DNA of 44,912 nt from Actinomycetota bacterium (GCA_030681835.1 JAUXRN010000226.1:1-44912), one strand, 5' to 3'. Positions 16,319 through 27,110 are shown, counted from the stretch's first letter. The notes: generated from the letters alone by a model not told the origin. Program-made: numbers and translations.

Positions 16319-16846
16319 GTGAACGCCGAATCCCTTCCCACCCCATCCCCCGGCGCCCGACGGCCCGGACTCCGCATCGTGCGGTCCGCCCCCGAGCAGC
16401 TACCGCTGGACCTGCAGTGGGAGGTGTCCCCTGGCGTGCCGGCCCAGCCCGGCGTGCCTGCCCTCCTGCATGTCGTCGGGGACCCCGACGACCCCACCGA
16501 TGCCTCCCTCCCCGACCCGCGCCGATGGACGGCCCAGCTCGCCCAGGCCGTCAGCGAGGTCCTGGCCGGATCCCGGCCGGCCGCGCAGCTCACCCGCTGG
16601 CTGGCCCGGGACCAGCTCGCCCGGATCTCGGCGCGGGCGGCGGCCCGGGCATTGCACCCCTCGGCGCGCGCGCAGCGCGGCGTGCCCCGCCCGCGAACGG
16701 TCCGTGCGGTGCGTGTCTGCCCCATCGCTCCCGGGATCGTGGAGGCGTCCGCCGTCCTCGTCGGCGGTGAGCGGGCCCAGGCCATCGCGGTCCGACTCGA
16801 GGCCACGGCCGGCCGGTGGGTGGCGACCGTCGTCGACGTCCGCTAG
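16319..16846 (+). CDS. Rv3235-family protein (secA neighbourhood)
   Basis: This 175-residue protein resembles the Rv3235 family, which sits next to secA in many actinobacteria and has no established function. The N-terminal ~60 residues are Pro-rich and likely disordered. The conserved part starts DPRRWTAQLAQAVSEVLAGSRPAAQLTRWLARDQLARI and continues with RTVRAVRVCPIAPGIVEASAVLVGGERAQAIAVRLE, an alpha/beta fold ending in a strand. No membrane segment is seen. The GTG at 16319 follows AGAAGG, a good ribosome site. The long leader from the promoter at 16171 suggests regulated expression. Assignment rests on sequence pattern and position. Confidence 0.75.
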   Translation: MNAESLPTPSPGARRPGLRIVRSAPEQLPLDLQWEVSPGVPAQPGVPALLHVVGDPDDPTDASLPDPRRWTAQLAQAVSEVLAGSRPAAQLTRWLARDQLARISARAAARALHPSARAQRGVPRPRTVRAVRVCPIAPGIVEASAVLVGGERAQAIAVRLEATAGRWVATVVDVR

Positions 16847-16884
16847 CGACGGCGTGCCGGTGAGCCGGTCCAGACGGCATGGGC

Positions 16885-16890
16885 CACAAT
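16885..16890 (+). promoter_or_regulatory. Leaderless-type -10 hexamer for the L,D-transpeptidase-like gene
   Basis: CACAAT is followed by six bases and then GTG at 16897. It favours this GTG over the in-frame ATG at 16879, which would place the hexamer inside the coding region. Confidence 0.45.
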
Positions 16891-16896
16891 GTCCGT

Positions 16897-17667
16897 GTGG
16901 CTTCCCCTCCGTTCGTCTCTCGCGTGCTCTCTGTGGTGTCGCGGCACCGGCTGGCGTCGGGCATCGCGGCCATCGCCGCGGCCGGCGTCCTCACCGCGGC
17001 GGCACTCCCGTCGCTCGCAGCCACCAACGTCGCGGCCTCGTCATCCATCGTCGCGGAGGACCCGGGCAGCCCGTCCGGCGCACCGGCGACCCCGGTGCCC
17101 GACCCGTCCGCTGATCCGTCGGCCGCCACCGCGGCTCCGGCCCCGGGCGAGGCCGCTGCCAGCGCGACCCAGGCAACGGAGCAACCCAAGCCCAAGAAGC
17201 CGAAGAAGCCGAAGCCGGCCAGCGCCACGCACAAGGCCAAGCACGTACCTGAGTACCCGCGCGACAAGCACAAGGGCAAGCGCATCGTCTACGACAAGGC
17301 GCTGATGACGGTGTGGCTGATGAACAAGAACAACAAGGTGGTCGCGCGCTACCCGGTCGTCGGGCGGTTCGACCGCCCGGTCAAGGGCGTGTACCGCGTC
17401 TACTCGAAGTCACCGCACAGCGGCAACCCGTTCTCCAAGGTGACCTTCAACTGGATGGTCAGGTTCGCCTGGGGCCTGGACTCCACGGCGTCCATCGGCT
17501 TCCACGACATCCCGAAGTACTACGACGGCACGATGATGCACAGCCAGAAGCAACTGGGCCTGGCGATCGCGCGGGGCGGTTGCGTCAGGCTGGCCCCAGA
17601 AGCGGCCCGGCACATCTACCGCTTCGCGGACGTGGGTACCAAGGTCGTCGTCCTGCCCTCGCCGTAG
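16897..17667 (+). CDS. Secreted L,D-transpeptidase (YkuD)-like protein
   Basis: YkuD enzymes form 3-3 cross-links in peptidoglycan outside the membrane. From the GTG start the protein has 256 residues: a basic signal peptide with an Ala-rich core (to about residue 45), a Pro/Ala/Thr-rich spacer with a Lys/Pro run (PKPKKPKKPKP), and a YkuD domain from about residue 125. The domain has RIVYDKALMTVWLMNKNNKV, FHDIP and the Cys motif RGGCVRLAPEAARHIY. The usual [ST]HGC before Val-Arg is RGGC here, so the conserved Ser/Thr-His pair is replaced while Cys and Arg are kept. It ends three bases from secA, which is convergent. Cell-wall role likely; activity uncertain. Confidence 0.8.
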   Translation: MASPPFVSRVLSVVSRHRLASGIAAIAAAGVLTAAALPSLAATNVAASSSIVAEDPGSPSGAPATPVPDPSADPSAATAAPAPGEAAASATQATEQPKPKKPKKPKPASATHKAKHVPEYPRDKHKGKRIVYDKALMTVWLMNKNNKVVARYPVVGRFDRPVKGVYRVYSKSPHSGNPFSKVTFNWMVRFAWGLDSTASIGFHDIPKYYDGTMMHSQKQLGLAIARGGCVRLAPEAARHIYRFADVGTKVVVLPSP

Positions 17668-17670
17668 CGA

Positions 17671-20520
<2,850 letters not shown>

Positions 20521-20576
20521 GGTGATGCGACCTTTCCTGTCGGGACGCGTGCACCCCTGGTGCGGCACGCGAACAA

Positions 20577-20596
20577 GACCGGCCGGAAGGCCGGTC
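20577..20596 (-). promoter_or_regulatory. Stable hairpin at the presumed 5' end of secA mRNA
   Basis: GACCGGCC (20577-20584) and GGCCGGTC (20589-20596) form an eight-base-pair stem with a four-base loop (TTCC on the secA strand). A TACGAT hexamer (20607 to 20602 on the minus strand) lies just upstream, so transcription would start about at the hairpin. It could be a stabilising 5' structure, an attenuator-like element, or a terminator left from a former upstream gene. Confidence 0.5.
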
Positions 20597-20601
20597 CCCC
20601 C

Positions 20602-20607
20602 ATCGTA
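20602..20607 (-). promoter_or_regulatory. Probable -10 hexamer of the secA promoter
   Basis: TACGAT (minus strand) matches TANNNT. It predicts transcription start near 20595 and a leader of about 75 bases. No strong -35 element is seen. Confidence 0.45.
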
Positions 20608-20624
20608 GATGCCGTCCCGTGGGA

Positions 20625-20630
20625 GACACT
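20625..20630 (+). promoter_or_regulatory. Leaderless-type -10 hexamer before the GNAT-LuxR gene
   Basis: GACACT is followed by seven bases and ATG at 20638. It supports this ATG over upstream in-frame codons that lie inside the secA control region. Confidence 0.4.
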
Positions 20631-20637
20631 TCGTCCC

Positions 20638-21456
20638 ATGCCTGACGAGCGCCCGGATCCGGGGCAGCCCCCGGTGCTCAGCGACGGGGTCCTGCTGCTG
20701 CGACCCCCGCGGCCCGACGACGCCGACGACATCGCGCTGGCCTGCCAGGACGTGGAGATCAGCGAGTGGACCACCGTGCCGGTGCCCTATGAGCGTGCCC
20801 ATGCCGAGGAATGGCTGTCGCGACGCCCCGACGCTGCCTCGTGGTGGGCAAGCCCCACGTGGAGCATCACGGTTCTGCCCGACGATCGCTGGTCCGGCAA
20901 CATCGACCTGCGGCCCGACGGGGAGGGCGGCGTCGAGGTGGGCTATCTCCTCGCGCCGTGGGCGCGCGGCCACGGGCACGCTGCGCGGGCGTTGCGACTG
21001 GCCTGCGGCTGGGCCTTCTCCGGCCTCGGGGCGCAGGTCGTCACGTGGTACGCATTCGAGGGCAACGTCGCCTCGCTGCGCACGGCCCGGCGGGTCGGCT
21101 TCCGGGTCCCCGACCACGTGTTCCGCGGGCTCGGTACCCAACGTGGTGGGCGGCGGGACTCCTGGATGGGCACCCTCGTGCCCGCCGACCTTGCGGCCGC
21201 CAGCGGCGGCGGCGATGCCCGCGAGTCCGACCGGCCCGGGCGCTATGAGGGTCCGGCGCTCACGGCCCGGGAACTGAGCGTGCTCGGCCGACTGGCTCGC
21301 GGGGAGTCCAATCGGCAGGCGGCCCAAGCACTGGGCATCAGCGAGAACACCGTCAAGAACCACGTCCGCAGCATCCTGGAGAAACTCCAGGCGAAGTCCC
21401 GGTCCGAGGCTGTCGTGATCGGGCTGCGCCGCGGGCTGACCACACTGCACGCCTGA
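20638..21456 (+). CDS. GNAT acetyltransferase fused to a LuxR-type DNA-binding domain
   Basis: The 272 residues join two folds. Residues ~15-190 are a RimJ/RimL-type N-acetyltransferase: [41 protein letters not shown] (acetyl-CoA loop with the Q/RxxGxG/A pattern), and [18 protein letters not shown] Gly/Ser/Asp-rich linker (about 190-205) leads to residues ~208-270, a complete LuxR/Ger[46 protein letters not shown], then [14 protein letters not shown]. The fusion suggests an acetylation-linked transcription regulator, or an enzyme targeted to DNA. The gene is divergent from secA and is followed by comF in the same direction, behind a hairpin. It occupies the place where hpf lies in related genomes. 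Function is inferred. Confidence 0.85.
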   Translation: MPDERPDPGQPPVLSDGVLLLRPPRPDDADDIALACQDVEISEWTTVPVPYERAHAEEWLSRRPDAASWWASPTWSITVLPDDRWSGNIDLRPDGEGGVEVGYLLAPWARGHGHAARALRLACGWAFSGLGAQVVTWYAFEGNVASLRTARRVGFRVPDHVFRGLGTQRGGRRDSWMGTLVPADLAAASGGGDARESDRPGRYEGPALTARELSVLGRLARGESNRQAAQALGISENTVKNHVRSILEKLQAKSRSEAVVIGLRRGLTTLHA

Positions 21457-21458
21457 TC

Positions 21459-21482
21459 GCGGCCGCGGTCCACAGCGGCCGC
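21459..21482 (+). terminator. Hairpin of two GCGGCCGC arms after the GNAT-LuxR gene
   Basis: GCGGCCGC at 21459-21466 and again at 21475-21482 are complementary to each other around an eight-base loop. The position just after the stop codon suits a terminator. Confidence 0.5.
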
Positions 21483-21512
21483 ATTCCGGAGGCCGACGTG
21501 GCCCCACGCTGG

Positions 21513-21518
21513 CACCGT
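21513..21518 (+). promoter_or_regulatory. Possible leaderless -10 hexamer before comF
   Basis: CACCGT is followed by seven bases and then GTG at 21526; no Shine-Dalgarno sequence is close enough to serve this start. Confidence 0.3.
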
Positions 21519-21525
21519 CGCGGCT

Positions 21526-22218
21526 GTGCGCGCCCTGGTGTCCGACATCGCCGACCTCGCCCTTGGGCGCCGCTGCCTGGGCTGCCAGGACCCCGGTCCT
21601 GGACTCTGCCGGGCCTGCCTGCTCGGACTCCGCGGGAAGCCGGTGCCGGCGCGGGCGGGCGCCGTTGCCGGTTGTGCCGGGGGCGCGTATGACGGCCTCT
21701 TGCGCAGCGTCGTCATCGCCTTCAAGGAGCAGGGCTACGTCTCCCTCGCCGACCCCCTGGGCCGGCTGCTGGCCGACGGGGTGCGGGCAAGCGTGACGGG
21801 CCAGCGGCCCGGGAGCCGGCACCCACTAGTCCTGGTCCCGGTGCCGTCCCACCGGCGCTCGCGTCGGGGATTCGACCCCGTCGTGCTGCTGGGCCGGCAT
21901 GCCTGCCGGCATCTGGCGCGGGATGGCTACCGCGCCATCGTCGACCCGATCCTCATGACCCGCGTGCGCTATGCCGAGCTGAAGGGCCTGGGCCGGGCCG
22001 AGCGCGAAGCCGCGGTCTCCGGTGCCTTCCATGCACGTCCCAGCAGTCTGCGGGGTCCTGCGGCCACCGCCGCGGCACTCCTTGTCATCGACGACGTCGT
22101 CACCACCGGCGCCACCGTGCGGGAGGCCGCGCGTGCGCTGGCGGCCGTCGGCCTCCAGGTCAGGGCTGCGGCCGCGGTCGCCGGCGCTAGCCGGGGTAGG
22201 TCGGCGACAGTCCCCTGA
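21526..22218 (+). CDS. comF: ComF-family phosphoribosyltransferase-like protein
   Basis: The 230 residues have the two ComF parts: an N-terminal zinc-binding segment with CLGC and CRAC (about residues 17-33) and a type I phosphoribosyltransferase fold. The latter has [22 protein letters not shown] and the PRPP loop [13 protein letters not shown]. In transformable bacteria ComF assists uptake of single-stranded DNA; in actinobacteria the homologue (Rv3242c type) is uncharacterised. Here comF is on the opposite strand to secA and lpqB, whereas in mycobacteria it runs with them. Its last 32 bases overlap the 3' end of lpqB on the other strand. Confidence 0.88.
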   Translation: MRALVSDIADLALGRRCLGCQDPGPGLCRACLLGLRGKPVPARAGAVAGCAGGAYDGLLRSVVIAFKEQGYVSLADPLGRLLADGVRASVTGQRPGSRHPLVLVPVPSHRRSRRGFDPVVLLGRHACRHLARDGYRAIVDPILMTRVRYAELKGLGRAEREAAVSGAFHARPSSLRGPAATAAALLVIDDVVTTGATVREAARALAAVGLQVRAAAAVAGASRGRSATVP

Positions 22219-23920
22219 CCCGCTCCTGCCAGCTGCCGGTGACGTACCCGTAGACGAGTCCATCCGCGGACCCGATGAGGGTGGGCAGTCCCGGCGCCGC
22301 ACCGACGCTGACCGGGCCTTCCGGGGTGCCGCGGGCCGCCGAGACACCCGTAGCGATGTCGACGTCGAACACCTGGACCGAGCCCGGACTCTCGCTGCCG
22401 AGCACGGACAGGGAATCCGCTCCCGACCACGCGACGTCGATGACCTCGACGAGGTTGGACTCCACCCGGATCGGGCCGTCGACCAGGATGCTGGTCGCCC
22501 GGCCCGAGGACCGCACGATGCGAGCAAGGAGGAGCACGGTGCGCGGGCCTCGCCGGACGATGAGGGCTGCGCGGGTCCCGTCGCGAGAGGGGATGGCCGC
22601 GATCAGCGATGTCCGCCTGGACAGCCCCTCGACCGTGATCTTCTCGAACGCACCGTCGCCAGCGACGGAGATCAGGCCCTCGGCGGAATCGACGAGCCAC
22701 ACCGACGTCGACCGGTCGAACGCCAGTCCCGTCGGCGAGCCGGGTTCGCGGATCCGGATGAGCGGCGCGCCCTCGACCATCCGCCCCTTCCACACCGCGC
22801 CCTCGATGTCGATCCCGGCGATCGACGTCGAGTCGTTGGAGACGGCGATGTCGACGAGCGCGATGTCACCGGCACCCGCATCGCCGGCCACGGGCCGGGC
22901 GCCCTCCGGGATCAGGCGGACGACCCCGTCGATCCGGGCCACGTATCCGCTCGCTCCGGGTGGCAGTCCATTCGGGTCGACCAGCGGCCAGGCGTCCCGC
23001 GGCTGGGGCGAGGGCGCGCCCGGAACGAGGAGGGGCTGCCCGCCGGCCGTGATCTCCACGGCCTGCACGTCGGGCAGCTGGCGCAAGGTCCAGACGATCT
23101 GCTGCGAGAGGGCCTGGCGGGTCTGGTCGTCCGCGGCGCGCGCATTGGCCGTGAGGTCCACCCGGGCGATGCCGCTCTCGATGGGCACCGAGTCGATGTT
23201 CAGCCGCACGCCATCGGGGAAGCCGGTGCGCACGGCAGGCAGCAGCCACTCACTGGGCCCCGCGACCAGGCGCCGCACGAGAGTGGTCGCCAGCCCGGAG
23301 CCGACGACGGGGATCATGCGGGGATCGGGGACGAGGGTGTCGAACGACGGGTTGAAGAAGTAGACGGCGAAGCTGCGGAAGGCACGGTCGACGTCGGACT
23401 GGGCGAGGAGCAGGCCCTGCGGCACCTCGTCGATCCGCCACTCGCCGTCGACAAGGGTGAGCTGGAACCGCTCGCGCAGCTCGGCACTCGGCCCGTCCAC
23501 CTCGTAGCGGCCGTTGGTGGCGATCGTGCCGGTCTGCGGCGCCGTCATGACGACCGATCGCCCGAACTCCGAGAGAGTCGATGTCGCCTCGTAGACCTGC
23601 ACGCCCGCGTTGGTGTCCCACGTGGCGCTGGCCGTGCGGGTGAGGAACTGGCGGGCGACCGCGTGATTCCCGTCGAAGGAGGCGGAGGCGTCGAGGAAGC
23701 CCTGCACGATCTCGGTCGCGGACATGCCTTCGCGCGGGCCACGCGCAATGACTCGGATGAACTGGTCCTCGGGATCCACCCCCACCTGCTCGCCCTGCTC
23801 GATGGGCCCGGTCGTCGGCACGACGGCGGAGAAGGACGTGGGCACCGATGCGCAACCGGCGAGGGCGGCAAGGGCCACCGCGACGGCGAGGAGCCGCGAA
23901 CCGAGCACCGCGGGCCTCAT
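22187..23920 (-). CDS. lpqB: LpqB lipoprotein, MtrAB accessory
   Basis: LpqB is an extracytoplasmic lipoprotein that binds MtrB and modulates MtrAB signalling in actinobacteria. The 577 residues begin with a signal peptide and lipobox LAGC with Cys23. A first part (about 30-290) contains the GerMN domain, here with VPIESGIARVDLTANARAADD. A long C-terminal half follows of irregular beta-propeller-like repeats (for example GLAFDRSTSVWLVDSA and VIDVAWSGADSLSVLG). The ATG overlaps the mtrB stop codon by four bases, so the two are translationally coupled. The 3' end overlaps comF antisense by 32 bases. Confidence 0.95.
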   Translation of the reverse strand: MRPAVLGSRLLAVAVALAALAGCASVPTSFSAVVPTTGPIEQGEQVGVDPEDQFIRVIARGPREGMSATEIVQGFLDASASFDGNHAVARQFLTRTASATWDTNAGVQVYEATSTLSEFGRSVVMTAPQTGTIATNGRYEVDGPSAELRERFQLTLVDGEWRIDEVPQGLLLAQSDVDRAFRSFAVYFFNPSFDTLVPDPRMIPVVGSGLATTLVRRLVAGPSEWLLPAVRTGFPDGVRLNIDSVPIESGIARVDLTANARAADDQTRQALSQQIVWTLRQLPDVQAVEITAGGQPLLVPGAPSPQPRDAWPLVDPNGLPPGASGYVARIDGVVRLIPEGARPVAGDAGAGDIALVDIAVSNDSTSIAGIDIEGAVWKGRMVEGAPLIRIREPGSPTGLAFDRSTSVWLVDSAEGLISVAGDGAFEKITVEGLSRRTSLIAAIPSRDGTRAALIVRRGPRTVLLLARIVRSSGRATSILVDGPIRVESNLVEVIDVAWSGADSLSVLGSESPGSVQVFDVDIATGVSAARGTPEGPVSVGAAPGLPTLIGSADGLVYGYVTGSWQERVRGLSPTYPG

Positions 23921-25608
23921 CTGCGATCCCCGGTGTTGATGACGAACGTGGCTGCCGGGGAGGTCTCGGCGCGAGTGACCGGCCCCGCGTCGGGGTAGTC
24001 ATCGTCTTGGTCGGGCTCAGGAGGCTCGTGGTCCTCGTCGAGCGACAGCGGCGAGGCGTCGAAACCGGCGGTGCGATCCAGCGGCAGCGTGAGCCGGAAG
24101 CAGGCCCCGCGGCCGGGCTCGCCCCACGCCTCCAGCCAGCCACCGTGCAAGCGCGCATCCTCCAGCGAGATGGCCAGCCCGAGGCCAGTGCCGCCCGACG
24201 TACGGGCACGCGCCGGATCTGCCCGCCAGAACCTGTTGAACACCAATGCGGATTCGCCAGGTCGCAGGCCCACGCCGTAGTCCCGCACCCGGATGGCGAT
24301 CGACTCCGATCCGCGTGCCACGTCGACGTCCACCCCGCGCTCATCCCCGTGCTCGATGGCGTTCTCGATCAGGTTGCGCACGACCCGGTGCACGCGGCGC
24401 GGGTCGCAGTCGACCGTGCAGTCCGTCGAGCGAACGGTGAGCCGGATCTCCATGCCATTGCGCTCGGCGAGCGGGCGTGCCGACTCGAGCGCCCGCTCGA
24501 TCAGGAGCACGAGGTTCACGCGCTCGTTGTCGAGCACGGCGGCACCCGCATCGAAGCGCGATATCTCGAGCAGGTCCACGAGGAGCGCCTCGAACCGGTC
24601 GAGCTGGTTCTGCAGCAGCTCGACCGCGCGCGATGTCGGCGCGTCCAGGATGTCGCGGTCGTCGTACACGACGTCCGCTGCCATGCGGATGGTGGTCAGT
24701 GGGGTGCGGAGCTCGTGCGACACGTCCGACACGAATCGCTGCTGCACCCGGGAGAGCTCCTCGAGCTGGCGGATCTGCCGGGCAAGGCTGACGGCCATCT
24801 CGTTGAACGACTTGGCCAGCCGGGCGAGGTCGTCGGTGCCAGAGACCTTCATGCGCTCGGACAGGTTCCCCTCGGCCAGGCGGGCCGCGGTCTGCGATGC
24901 CGCCCGCACGGGCAGCACGACCTGCCGCGTCACCATCCAGGCCACGAACGCGAGCAGCAGGACGAGGAGGATCCCGGTCCCGACGACCGAGCTGCGGACG
25001 AGGTCGAGCGTGGACTGCTCCTGACCCAGCGGGAAGAGGTAGTACAGCTCGTACGAGCCCACGGTGGGCACGAGGAGCGGTGCGCCGACGATGAGGCCCG
25101 GCGCCGTGCGCCCGTCGAGGAACCTGATCTCGGTGTACGTCCACGACTGCCGTTGCGAGGTGACGACCGCCTCGCGCAGGGCATTCGGCACGCTGGACAC
25201 CGCCACGAGGTTGGTGCCGCGCTCGGGAGCATCGGAGCTGGCCTGGGACGCGAGGAGGAGGACGTCGAAGGTCGACGGCGAGCCGGCGCGGGCGGCGAGC
25301 GCGCTGACCACGCTGTCGACGAGCCGGGACGGCGACGGCGTCGACGGGCCGGTGTCGGCCGCGTCGAGGATCCGCTGCGCCTCGCCGAGCCCCGCCGATG
25401 CCTCACCGACGGAGATGCGCTCCTTGGCGTCGAGCAGGCCCGTGGTCACGCGGGACAGGAGCGACAGCCCGAGCACGCCCACGACCACGACCGAGACGAC
25501 AAGAGTCGTCGCGGTGACGCGCAGCCACAGCGACCGGCCCCAGATGCGGCGCAGGCCCCTCGGGACCGCCAGCAGGATCCGGGACAGGGCGGCTAGGAAG
25601 CGGGACAT
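23917..25608 (-). CDS. mtrB: MtrB sensor histidine kinase
   Basis: MtrB is the membrane sensor of the MtrAB system controlling cell-wall homeostasis and division. The 563 residues show a first membrane helix (VTATTLVVSVVVVGVLGLSL, about 32-51), an extracytoplasmic domain, a second helix (GTGILLVLLLAFVAWMV, near 220), HAMP, the H-box FVSDVSHELRTPLTTI with the phospho-acceptor His, and the ATPase domain with NLIENAIEHG, DYGVGL and GGTGLGLAI. The ATG at 25608 was chosen because it fits seven bases after the mtrA stop and starts the basic N-terminus; the extension upstream is Arg/Ser-rich and overlaps mtrA. The C-terminal ~45 residues are acidic and probably disordered. Confidence 0.96.
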   Translation of the reverse strand: MSRFLAALSRILLAVPRGLRRIWGRSLWLRVTATTLVVSVVVVGVLGLSLLSRVTTGLLDAKERISVGEASAGLGEAQRILDAADTGPSTPSPSRLVDSVVSALAARAGSPSTFDVLLLASQASSDAPERGTNLVAVSSVPNALREAVVTSQRQSWTYTEIRFLDGRTAPGLIVGAPLLVPTVGSYELYYLFPLGQEQSTLDLVRSSVVGTGILLVLLLAFVAWMVTRQVVLPVRAASQTAARLAEGNLSERMKVSGTDDLARLAKSFNEMAVSLARQIRQLEELSRVQQRFVSDVSHELRTPLTTIRMAADVVYDDRDILDAPTSRAVELLQNQLDRFEALLVDLLEISRFDAGAAVLDNERVNLVLLIERALESARPLAERNGMEIRLTVRSTDCTVDCDPRRVHRVVRNLIENAIEHGDERGVDVDVARGSESIAIRVRDYGVGLRPGESALVFNRFWRADPARARTSGGTGLGLAISLEDARLHGGWLEAWGEPGRGACFRLTLPLDRTAGFDASPLSLDEDHEPPEPDQDDDYPDAGPVTRAETSPAATFVINTGDRR

Positions 25609-25615
25609 CGAGCCG

Positions 25616-26326
25616 CTACGCCGGTCCCGCCTTGTACCCGACCCCACGGACGGTCAGGACGATGTCGGGGCGCTCGGGGTCGAGCTCCACCTTCGCGCGC
25701 AACCGCTGCACGTGGACGTTGACCAGCCTGGTGTCGGCGGCGTGCCGGTAGCCCCACACCTCCTGCAGCAGCACCTCACGCGTGAACACCTGCCCAGGCT
25801 TGCGGGCGAGGCAGACCAGCAGGTCGAACTCGAGCGGGGTCAGGGAGAGCACGTGGCCGTCGCGCTTGACGCTGTGCCCGGCGACGTCGATCTCGAGGTC
25901 GCCGACGAGCAGCACCTGCGTGGGAGCCTCGTCATTGCGCCGGATGCGTGCCCGGATGCGCGCCACCAGTTCCTTCGGCTTGAAGGGCTTGACGACGTAG
26001 TCGTCGGCACCGGACTCCAGCCCGACGACGACGTCAACCGTGTCGCTCTTGGCCGTCAGCATGACGATGGGCGTGCCCGACTCCGCCCGGATCGCGCGGC
26101 AGACATCGACCCCGTCGCGCCCCGGCAGCATGAGGTCGAGCAGCACGAGGTCGGGCTTGGTCTCGCGGAAGGCGGCGAGGGCATGCTCGCCGTCGGCGCA
26201 GAACACGGGGTCGAAGCCCTCGCCGCGCAGGACGATGCCCAGCATCTCCGACAGCGCGGCGTCATCGTCGACGACGAGGACGCGGCCCCGCGTGGCGGGG
26301 GGAAGGCCGGGCTGGGTCACCGTCAT
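25616..26326 (-). CDS. mtrA: MtrA response regulator
   Basis: MtrA is the OmpR/PhoB-type partner of MtrB and is essential in mycobacteria. The 236 residues contain a receiver domain (VLVVDDD at 17-22, phospho-acceptor Asp64 in LLDLMLPG, Lys in VVKPFKPKEL) and a C-terminal winged helix. The DNA-binding part includes LSLTPLEFDLLVCLARKPGQVFTREVLLQEVWG and ends VRGVGYKAG. The ATG at 26326 begins MTVTQPGLPP and lies four bases after the stop codon of the protease gene. A CACCAT hexamer six bases before the ATG could also allow separate leaderless transcription. Confidence 0.97.
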   Translation of the reverse strand: MTVTQPGLPPATRGRVLVVDDDAALSEMLGIVLRGEGFDPVFCADGEHALAAFRETKPDLVLLDLMLPGRDGVDVCRAIRAESGTPIVMLTAKSDTVDVVVGLESGADDYVVKPFKPKELVARIRARIRRNDEAPTQVLLVGDLEIDVAGHSVKRDGHVLSLTPLEFDLLVCLARKPGQVFTREVLLQEVWGYRHAADTRLVNVHVQRLRAKVELDPERPDIVLTVRGVGYKAGPA

Positions 26327-26330
26327 GTCC

Positions 26331-27098
26331 CTATGGTGACATCCCGTCAATGCCCACGAGCAGGAGTACGGCCCCCGGGGCGTTGACGAAGCCGTGGGCG
26401 ACCATCGAGGCACCCGTCGATTCCGTTCGGGCCCTGACCCAGCCCAGGACCAGCCCCGTGGGCAGCAGCACGAGGAATCGCAGCGGCTCGAGGTGGAACC
26501 CGGCGAAGACGACAGCGGAGACGATCACGGTCAGCGCGGTGCCCACCCCGCGCTTGCGCAGCGCCCCGTAGAGGAACCCGCGGAAGAACAGCTCCTCCAC
26601 CACGGGTGCGCCGACCAGGACGATGAGCGCGAAGGCCGTGAGGGCCAGCCGGCCGGACTCGCGCTCGAGTTCCTCGGCGGCCTCGGCTGCTGCGGACGTG
26701 AGGTCGGGGACGAACACCTGCGTGATCGTTGCCGCGATGCCGGCCAGCAGCAATGCGACCAGCCCCCCGAGTGCGCCCCAGCCCGTGTCGCTCCAGGTCA
26801 GGCGCAGCCCGAGATCGATGCGTGCGCCGTTTCCGCGTAGCCGGGTGGCCAGCAGCGGCCAGCCGGCGAGGACTAGCCACGGCGCGGTCACGCCCACAAT
26901 GATCTGCACGCTGATGGGCGCGTCAACTAGGTACAGCACGAGGCCGACGACGACCGCCACGACCACCGATCCGGCCAGCGCCCCGGCAACCCCCCAGAGG
27001 CCCCAGCGCGGCGGCACGAGAGGGCGCCCTGCCGCGATCGCCTCCGTGACGGTCACGGGGCAGCCCGGGTAGTCGGCAGGAGCGGGGGGCCGGGCCAT
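26331..27098 (-). CDS. CPBP-family intramembrane metalloprotease
   Basis: CPBP (Abi/Rce1-type) proteases are multi-helix membrane enzymes. The 255 residues show about seven hydrophobic segments and all three motifs: EELFFRG with Glu168, Glu169 and Arg173; FAGFH with His202; and HGFVN with His235 and Asn239. The active site is thus intact. The stop codon is four bases before mtrA on the same strand, so protease, mtrA, mtrB and lpqB probably form one operon; in mycobacteria tmk occupies this position. The start ATG has TAAGTT six bases upstream, a leaderless-type promoter. Substrate unknown; a role in processing or tuning MtrB or LpqB is an inference. Confidence 0.9.
   Translation of the reverse strand: MARPPAPADYPGCPVTVTEAIAAGRPLVPPRWGLWGVAGALAGSVVVAVVVGLVLYLVDAPISVQIIVGVTAPWLVLAGWPLLATRLRGNGARIDLGLRLTWSDTGWGALGGLVALLLAGIAATITQVFVPDLTSAAAEAAEELERESGRLALTAFALIVLVGAPVVEELFFRGFLYGALRKRGVGTALTVIVSAVVFAGFHLEPLRFLVLLPTGLVLGWVRARTESTGASMVAHGFVNAPGAVLLLVGIDGMSP
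26333..26338 (-). promoter_or_regulatory. Possible internal leaderless promoter for mtrA
   Basis: On the minus strand CACCAT is followed by six bases and the mtrA ATG. It lies in the last codons of the protease gene. Confidence 0.35.
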
Positions 27099-27104
27099 GC
27101 TGGC

Positions 27105-27110
27105 AACTTA
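27105..27110 (-). promoter_or_regulatory. Leaderless-type -10 hexamer of the protease-mtrAB-lpqB operon
   Basis: TAAGTT (minus strand) matches TANNNT and ends six bases before the ATG at 27098. It is the first promoter candidate of the operon. Confidence 0.5.

Noticed and set aside
20521-21822. 434-residue N-terminal extension of SecA
   Set aside because: It runs antisense through the GNAT-LuxR gene and into comF; SecA proteins begin at the GVLDKIL region.
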